Both the position numbers and the translations under genes were made by a program. The notes beneath the pieces are model-generated. The model saw only the letters and a program-made list of their open reading frames with translations, was not told the DNA's origin and did no database searches. From NCBI GenBank assembly GCA_033002965.1, contig JAURVB010008945.1, positions 1 to 64,000 on the forward strand: a DNA stretch of 64,000 nt, in the 5' to 3' direction. Shown here piece by piece: positions 57,452-64,000 of the stretch. The DNA comes from Piper betle (Eukaryota > Streptophyta > Magnoliopsida > Piperales > Piperaceae). Position 1 is the first letter of the stretch. Each line of letters opens with the position of its first letter.

Positions 57452-57748
57452 TGTTGGATATTGAACATAAATATATACATGAATCTGGAGTTGTATCATA
57501 TGCTGTTATTTAAGGTTGGCCTAAATTTAATTGATCTATTAAAATTAAGTATTTATGGGCCATAAATAAAGGTGTGAAATTCAATATATAGATACAAATT
57601 TTGTAATTTCTCTTTTATGATGGGTCAAATTAAAACTATGAAACTAATGTTATAAATAAGGAGGTTATGGTCCTTTAATTCATAAATAATTTTCATTCTA
57701 CTATCCCATTGTTTAGTAATTTTGGTTTTGAAAACTAGTATTGAATTT
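57452..57748 (+). repeat. Copia right LTR
   Basis: It begins TGTTGGATATTGAACATAAA just after a purine-rich AAGTGAGATA tract (the likely polypurine primer). It matches the left LTR up to GTATTGAATTT. The true end may lie further right, because the left copy is truncated there. Confidence 0.8.
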
Positions 57749-58062
57749 AGAAGATCAAAACATAAAGAGGTAAAAAATCATTTTGCTTTTATAGATTCAG
57801 GTTCGCTTCCACTATCTAATTTTATTTACTAGATGATTTGATATGAAGATTAATAAAGTATTGTTTTTAAAGTTTAAGTTATAAAGTTTTAACAAGTAGT
57901 GCCACATAAATCTACCAAGAAAGTGAAATAAAATCAAACTTCTTATAGAATAATGTGACATACACCAGCAAGACACAATAAGAAAGACATCAATACTCCA
58001 ATACAACAGCATTATTTCAAATTTTATGTAGACAAAGATATGATGTCTTCTATATATAGACT

Positions 58063-58585
58063 TAGGGGTGTAAACAAGCCAAGCTGGCTCGAGAGCATTT
58101 TACGTTCGGCTTGGTTCGGCTTGAATTCGTGCTCGTTAATTTTGTGCACGACAAAATATTCAACTTGAAATGGATAGTTCGTTGAACAATAAACAAAGTT
58201 TGAACTAAAGAGAGTTCGGCTCGGCTTGGCTTGAAACTCGAGCTCGATGTGTCTAAACTCGAAAAAATACTCGGCTCGACTTTGCTCGTCACTACTATTG
58301 AGGTTACATTGAATTTATATAGTGTTGGAAATGAATTTTTGATCCTATATAAATCAAACACGAGCTAAGCACAAACATTCGCTCGGCTCAAGCTCGGCTC
58401 GGCTCGGCTCAAAAACATAACGAGCCAAACACTAGCAAAGCCAAAACACCATAAATTTTGGACAAGCTTGGCTCACTCGTTTACATCAAAGCTCGCCAAG
58501 GTTTCAAACAAGCTCAAACATACTAGTTAAAAATCATATCAAATTCAAATACAACTCTACTCGGCTCGGCTCGTTTACACCCCTA
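58063..58585. mobile_element. Short non-autonomous hAT element
   Basis: The left end TAGGGGTGTAAACAAGCCAA and the right end read inward (TAGGGGTGTAAACGAGCCGA) are nearly identical terminal repeats. The flanks TATAGACT (58055-58062) and TATGGGCT (58586-58593) match in 6 of 8 bases, as an aged 8-bp duplication. The interior is full of GCTCGGCTCG motifs, typical of widespread plant hAT miniature elements. The frame at 58062-58361 is incidental. It lies 45 bases from the 3' end of the minus-strand glycine-rich gene. Confidence 0.9.
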
Positions 58586-58630
58586 TATGGGCTTAATCAC
58601 TACTCCATTGATGCCTTAACTCATCCAAAA

Positions 58631-59394
58631 TTATGGTCCATGAATGTTCCCACCCCCACCGCTCACTTTTCTGCCCACACCAAAGCCAATGCCAAAACCA
58701 TCAAATTGGCCACCTTCGCCGACTCCATAGCCGAAGCCATAGCCACCCTGCTGCCGCCGCCACCATATCCACCCCCACCTGGTCCATATCCTCCTCCAAA
58801 ACCCACCCCAAAATCACCACTTCCCCTACCTACACCAACGCCATACCCATATCCACCTCCTCCCCCAAATTGTTCACCATCACCAGTCGCTGGCGGCTGG
58901 CTGTTTTCACCGCTAGGCCCAGCCGAAGGATGAGGACAGTTTACTCCGGGGATATTGGGTTTTCCTCTATTAACTCCACCGCCGCTTCCTCTGTCTTTGC
59001 TTGGAGTTGCACCACGACCACGTACTGGGGCATCCCCTTTGCCACCTGATCTTCTTCTAGGAGTGGCCGGAGATTCCTCACCACCATTATCACCACCGTC
59101 GTCGCCACCTCGAGGTGTTCCAACGGAATTACCACCGTGCGCATGGCCCCCAGCCGGAGATCCGCCATCTTGGCCTCCATAATCAACGTAATCGTCATCT
59201 CCTCCCGATCCATTCCCGCCGGCATCTCCAGAACCATTGCCCTCCCCTCCTCTCCCACCACTCTTGCCTTTACCTTGCTTGCAATCAATCTTTCTTTCAC
59301 TGTCGCCAATCAATGGACGGGACGCAATGCCATATTGCATAGAGAGCAAAGATAGTAGGAACAAAACCAAAACAACTTGGTATGACCCCTTCAT
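58631..59394 (-). CDS. Secreted glycine-rich protein, C-terminal frameshift
   Basis: The ATG at 59394 opens a signal peptide (VVLVLFLLSLLSMQYGIAS, cleaved before RPLIG). A basic/Gly segment (KQGKGKSGGRGGEG) follows, then an acidic Gly/Asp stretch (GGDDDYVDYGGQDGG), a Gly/Pro/Arg region with a CPHP site, and a Gly/Tyr domain (GGGGGYGYGVGVGRG). In the uncorrected frame it ends VLALALVWAEK at 58663. If the GGG run at 58746-58748 had one more G, the Gly/Phe/Tyr reading (GGYGFGYGVGEGGQFDGFG) would continue to a stop at 58631, about 254 residues. The Gly-rich pattern and composition favour that reading. It lacks the EDKHFF motif of the other paralogues, so it is a different glycine-rich subfamily. 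Confidence 0.75.
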
Positions 59395-59590
59395 TTCTAG
59401 CTAGTGTTGTTCTTTCGAACCATGCAGCGATGGTGAGGAGTTGGGGGTGGCAACGTGGGGGGCAGCAATGGTGGGGGCGGGGCTGTGGGCAGGGGGGGGG
59501 GGGGGGTGTAAGGAGTGGGGCTGGGGGTGGGGGGCAGATTGGGAGGCGGCATGGCAGCATGGAGGCAGCAAAATCTAGAAAAATATTAAA
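59395..59590 (-). promoter_or_regulatory. C-rich leader/promoter region with a 15-base homopolymer
   Basis: On the sense strand of the 58.6 kb gene this is pyrimidine-rich, with a C15 run (G15 on the plus strand, 59492-59506) and several G4/C4 tracts that could form a G-quadruplex on the template side. A TATA-like TATATTTTATAG lies near 59600. The transcription start is not defined. Confidence 0.35.
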
Positions 59591-59599
59591 AAAAGAACT

Positions 59600-61395
59600 A
59601 TAAAATATAATGTATATTGTAATATCAAAATAATATATTATATAACTAGTAACTTATTAATTTTAATTGATTCAAGTAAACAGATTTTTGTTTGATTATT
59701 GATGAATTGGTCTGATTCAATGACTCTCTTTTCATCCGATTCAATTTCAGTTTTTAATTTTTGCAACTATATATTAGAGTTCCAAACAATTCAAAAGTTA
59801 TTGCACAATATTATCCACTTCAATGATAAAAGAAAGTTGATTCTATGTGACACATGAAGGCTCCAATGACCTCTTGACATATATTTATGTTGAAGTTGCA
59901 CAATTTGGTTATCAGGTGAGACCTTCGAGCTTGGACCAATTGGTTAATCAGATGAGACCCACATCCACACCAATATGATCTGAAGCTCAAACCGTCATAA
60001 TTTCTGATTATCTATGTTTCAACTTTAAAATAGTTGGCCGTTAAATCACAAGCCACCGGATTTGTTGGGTGGTCATTGTAGTTGATTATGATTAAGTTTT
60101 GACGTTTAACAACCAACAAGAATGGTTGCTTCATGCAAACAATGGCTAGTTTTATATAGATCAATAATTTGCAGTGCAGTTAGCACTTAGCATACTTGGG
60201 CTGTGGAAAGGAATCTGTTCCTGTTCATGAGTCAATATATTGAATTTAGTGAATTGAAAGATCAAAATATATGAGGAAGAAAACCCAAAAAGCATTGAGG
60301 TCAATCAATTTGTACTGATCAACCACAGACACAAAAATTGATCAATGACAGCCACATTTACTTGTATGGATGTGAAATGGTTAGAAGTTGGGGCATGAAC
60401 TGGCAACTAGCGTATGGGCATCCGAGTATAATAAGCATTCTTTTTCGTTCCGAGTAGGTGAGCGCAAATCTCCTCCACCGGAACGAACTATAGGTGCCCA
60501 TGTAGTCACCATTCCTGTTTCTAAAAACCCTAAATATTTTTTAAAATTTTATAAAATCTTATAAAATTATTAAAAAGGAATCATTTTACTCCTTTCTTAT
60601 TGGTGGCTATGTTGGAGTTCAGACTCGAGTTGGCATGCTATAGAGTATTAGAGTCGATTCATACCTCGTGATTTCGATAGGTATATCATAGTTTAAAATA
60701 TTTTGAAATTCGGATTCAACTAGGTAGACTATATATGGAGTAGAGTCGGACTCCAAGCTCATAGGGAGTGATTTAGACCAATATTTCAATTTAATAAGCA
60801 AAAGAATATATCAAATTGAGAGATATTGCTCTTTTTAATACTTGTAATTAATAAATATATCATTTATGTTACTTTATCCTATTAATTTGAATAAACCAAA
60901 GGAAAAATAATATGTTTTCAAAAAAATTTTATGACTTAGGGAAACTCGCGAACGAGACTTTAAGAATCAATCATAAAAGTAGTCAAGGGAGATTCATTGA
61001 TGGAGTTTAACTCGGTAAGGTATGAAGTGGAGTCGACTCCAGGAGTTTTAGGGTAGATTGAGTTGATTTCAATCAAGCCAAATATAATTTAATTGAACTA
61101 TAATCAAGGTAGTTGTATTTCCTATGCATGCAATTCATTATAATTACCTCAACTATATGTTTAACAACACAAACATTAAGGTACTTGTGACGCTTGGACT
61201 ATTAGGAGTGCTATACCCACTGCTTAGGGTAATTTAGGATTGCTATACCCACTGCTTAGGGTAATTTAGTAAACAACCTTATCAGTTTTGTTTATGAGAA
61301 AGTGGAACAAAGTAGATGTGAGATATAAAAGAAAAAGACAAAAAACATTTTTTCATTATTCTAGCTTTCGTGTGTTTGTTTAGAGAGAAGAAGAA
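59600..61395. other. AT-rich intergenic DNA, no gene seen
   Basis: Contains a 32-bp tandem duplication (GCTATACCCACTGCTTAGGG) at 61205-61269. No frame is supported. Confidence 0.5.
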
Positions 61396-61399
61396 AGAA

Positions 61400-61970
61400 A
61401 GAAAGATAGAAAAATTATTATTTTGAGGTTTTTATCAAAAAAAGAGATTTTTTATATTATCAAGTGGTGGAAAAATAAGGTATAATTATCATATAAAAGG
61501 GAAAAATATGAATTGTCTAAAATATCATCATCAAAAAAATTTTATAAAAATTTCAATGCCAACAGCTCCTAGTCTGCTAGCCGTGATCCGACTGCCCCTT
61601 GGTTTGGGAGGTGAGGGGGTCAGATCCTGGCCGACCTCAGCCTAGGGGTGGTCGGGTACTAGTTACTACTAGTGGTGGCAAATAGTGGCAAATAAGTTAA
61701 ACTTTTTAAATAAAATAATAATAAAATTGTTGGTGATTGCAAGGCGGCTAGATCTGGTCTTGGGGTAGGCAAATATGAGATCTGGCCCGAGGCAGCTGCC
61801 TCCTATCCCAGTCGCCGACGGTTGTTAGGTTATTTTATAAAAAAAGTGTTTTTTGGTGGGAGGGTAATTTTGTTATTATAATAAAAAATTTCTTTTTCCC
61901 ATAATTATGCTTGATTTTCCCTGATAATATAAAAAATTACCAAAAAGTTTCTCTTTTTATTTTTGTAAAA
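61400..61970. mobile_element. Inverted-repeat element with GC-rich interior, copy B
   Basis: The left arm 'TTTTTTATATTATCAAGTGG' and 'TATAATTATCATA' pairs with the reverse complement of the right arm (TTTTTTATATTATCAGGG, 'GCATAATTATGGG'). The left flank shares 'GGAAAAATATGAATTGTCTA' type sequence with copy A (30370). The interior is GC-rich (CCGACTGCCCCTTGGTTTGG, CAGATCCTGGCCGACC). No transposase. Confidence 0.6.
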
Positions 61971-64000
61971 AGCTCTATTACTTTTTAAAGAAATTTATAA
62001 ATGTCGTTCTATGTAAAGTTGCCATTAAAAGAACACTAAATCAAACCAAATGCATCCTCATCGACCCACATTATTAGAGACCGAATAATTGGGTGTACAG
62101 CGTATGCTCGGCATATTTAAGAATAGTCTGCATATAAAAGACCACTCTACATTTTCTTTTTCTCATTTTTTTGTGTGGCAAAAATAGGTTGAAGGAGGGA
62201 TTTTCCCTCTAGGAAAATATCTTACCTTTTTTTAATATTATTTTACTTTTCAATGAAAAAATTAAAAAACACTTTCTTTTCTTCCTCACAAACTTTTTCT
62301 CAGACCAAACATTTAAATTAGGACAAAATTAATCTCGCAGGTTGTCTTATGGGCCCTGCAACTTTTTGGGGTCCCACCAATCAACTGTCAGGTGGAACTG
62401 AACTATATCAATGATTAATAAATTCAATATCTAAATTAAAACACAACAATGCATAAACTTCTAATAATCACTTTATAACAGTAATTAACACCAACAAATA
62501 ATGTGTTAGCTAAACCTAATATAATTAAGAAAATCAGCTGAAAGTAACACTTATAAAATCACATAACTATATATTTTTTTAAATTAGACAATATTACACT
62601 CATCATTTAATTAATTGCCGTCTTAATTCATCCAACCGTTGTAGTAAACTACGAACTCATATATAAAATTTCGAGACAAGCTAATACTAATATTTTCCCT
62701 AATTACATGCACCAACTGATTATAAATGACGTCCAACTGATAACCTCTGTCTGTAAAAACCCAACTGGCGCTTTACAGTTGCCATTAGTTTCTTGCTAAA
62801 AGTCCAACATATACATGCATGCTTAACCTTGTATATTTGTCTATCATTGATCTTGATATGCTTTGTATATATCATTAAAATAGTTGGTTGGGAGTTGCTT
62901 AATAATTTATAGTTTGAAATGTATGACACGTAGTAAATTATAGAATTAGGGTAGAAGGCGCCATCAATTGCAGTTGGGACATTATGTTGTGGAAGAAATA
63001 TATAGAGAAAGCATTATGTATGTCTTTCGGTTTAACTAAGTGCAGTATGAACAATATTGGTAGCTTAACTCGGTAGCCTTGTCAAATTCGATGCAGACAA
63101 TTTTTTTGAACATATGTGGATCAATCATCAAAATATATATACTAGTATACACATACACTAATTTCACGACTAATATGTTGGTTCTGGAGTACTCTCTGGT
63201 TATTGCTTATGTAAATCTCCTTGCTTCACTATATATGCATGAATAATACTAGCAATTGACAAAAAATATTGTGTTTTAAGTTATAAATTTGTTAAAAAAG
63301 CATGGTCACAAAAAATTTATTGAAATTTTCTTTCATACTAGTGACAATTTATCGTCACTAGTGCCATATATATTTTCTTATAAATGGTTTTGGAGAAAAT
63401 ATGTAAATATCCTATATTTTATTACTGATTTGGCTTTCAATGAATTCTTTAACAAAAATTTTGGCTCTTCTTATGAGCGACGCCGATGAAGACGTTGTGC
63501 GTCTCCACCGTCGATTCTTAGGATGATCGACATCCATCGGCATCAAGCTTCCGAGAGGAACCAAAACCAATTCATTCCTTAATGATATTTAATCATAATT
63601 GTTTGGTTGCATAAAGTATTTGCTTTCGAAGTTTGGTTTAAAATTCCACTTCAAACAAGCATGAATAGTATCCACTTAGTTCCGTTGTAAATAAAATCGC
63701 AAATATTTTTTAAAACCGGCATTCAAAACTATTTTTTGGCTAATGTAAATGATTCACAAATTATAATTTTATATCATCTTGCATAAATAAAAATTGAATA
63801 GAATAGAAAAGCCCTTTCCACTTATTTTTAAAGAACGGTCTTATCAGAGTTTAATAAAATCATCGTACGAGTTTATCTGTATTGAGATTGACTAGTGTTC
63901 AAATGGTCAAATATTGCCTCACATTATTCAAACGATATAGTTGTGATTTAAGTAGAAACCTTAATTATAAATTGTTATATTTCATCTGATGAACAGGTTT
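61971..64000. other. AT-rich intergenic DNA, no gene seen
   Basis: It includes an inverted repeat ACTAGTGAC-N7-GTCACTAGT (63338-63362), resembling CACTA subterminal sequence, and a small GC-rich patch at 63470-63560. Frames at 62720 and 63289 look random. Confidence 0.5.

Noticed and set aside
58663..59394. C-terminus ending VLALALVWAEK as a membrane tail of the 59 kb protein
   Set aside because: The alternative frame keeps the Gly/Phe/Tyr pattern to a stop at 58631, so the hydrophobic tail is a frameshift artefact.

Overview
This is a window of nuclear DNA from a flowering plant, most likely a dicot. It has long AT-rich intergenic stretches, many (TA)n microsatellites, intronless genes for secreted glycine-rich proteins, a pentatricopeptide-repeat (PPR) relic, and plant-type transposons (Ty3-gypsy, Ty1-copia, hAT, CACTA, foldback elements). 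I found no rRNA, intact tRNA, CRISPR, operon or bacterial signal. The species cannot be fixed from the sequence.

Layout. 0-14 kb is almost entirely nested transposon debris: a gypsy LTR/primer-site fragment, a foldback element with tandem-repeat arms, two copies of a 'TGTAACACC' LTR-like repeat, a gypsy LTR with primer-binding site and broken gag, and copies of an unclassified dispersed repeat (called R here). 14.2-15.2 kb holds the one clearly intact non-glycine-rich gene, a small plant-specific protein on the minus strand, with E2F and TGGGCC promoter motifs upstream. 17-19 kb is a dead PPR gene. 20.7-22.1 kb has coding-like scraps on the minus strand. 23.5-25.6 kb has a CACTA element and a hAT element side by side, each with a matching target-site duplication. 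33.6-37.9 kb is a dead drug/metabolite-type transporter gene with an R repeat against its 5' end. 55.2-57.7 kb is an internally deleted copia element, and 58.06-58.59 kb is a second short hAT element.

The main biological theme is a loose cluster of glycine-rich secreted (cell-wall type) protein genes: 26.9-27.9 kb (minus), 44.3-45.3 kb (plus, intact), 48.05-48.56 kb (plus, one nonsense codon), about 52.0-52.3 kb (plus, degenerate), 54.4-54.7 kb (plus, one frameshift) and 58.6-59.4 kb (minus, one frameshift). Four of them share a signal peptide followed by an acidic-Lys/Gln-aromatic mini-motif (EDKHFF, EDQKTFF, DEKNF) and then the glycine-rich domain. The 44 and 48 kb genes also share promoter and 3'-flanking sequence, so they are a segmental duplication.

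Several genes are broken only by single-base gains or losses in homopolymer runs. That looks more like uncorrected long-read error, or slippage, than normal decay, and annotations of those genes should be treated with that in mind. I found no convincing new multi-gene system.
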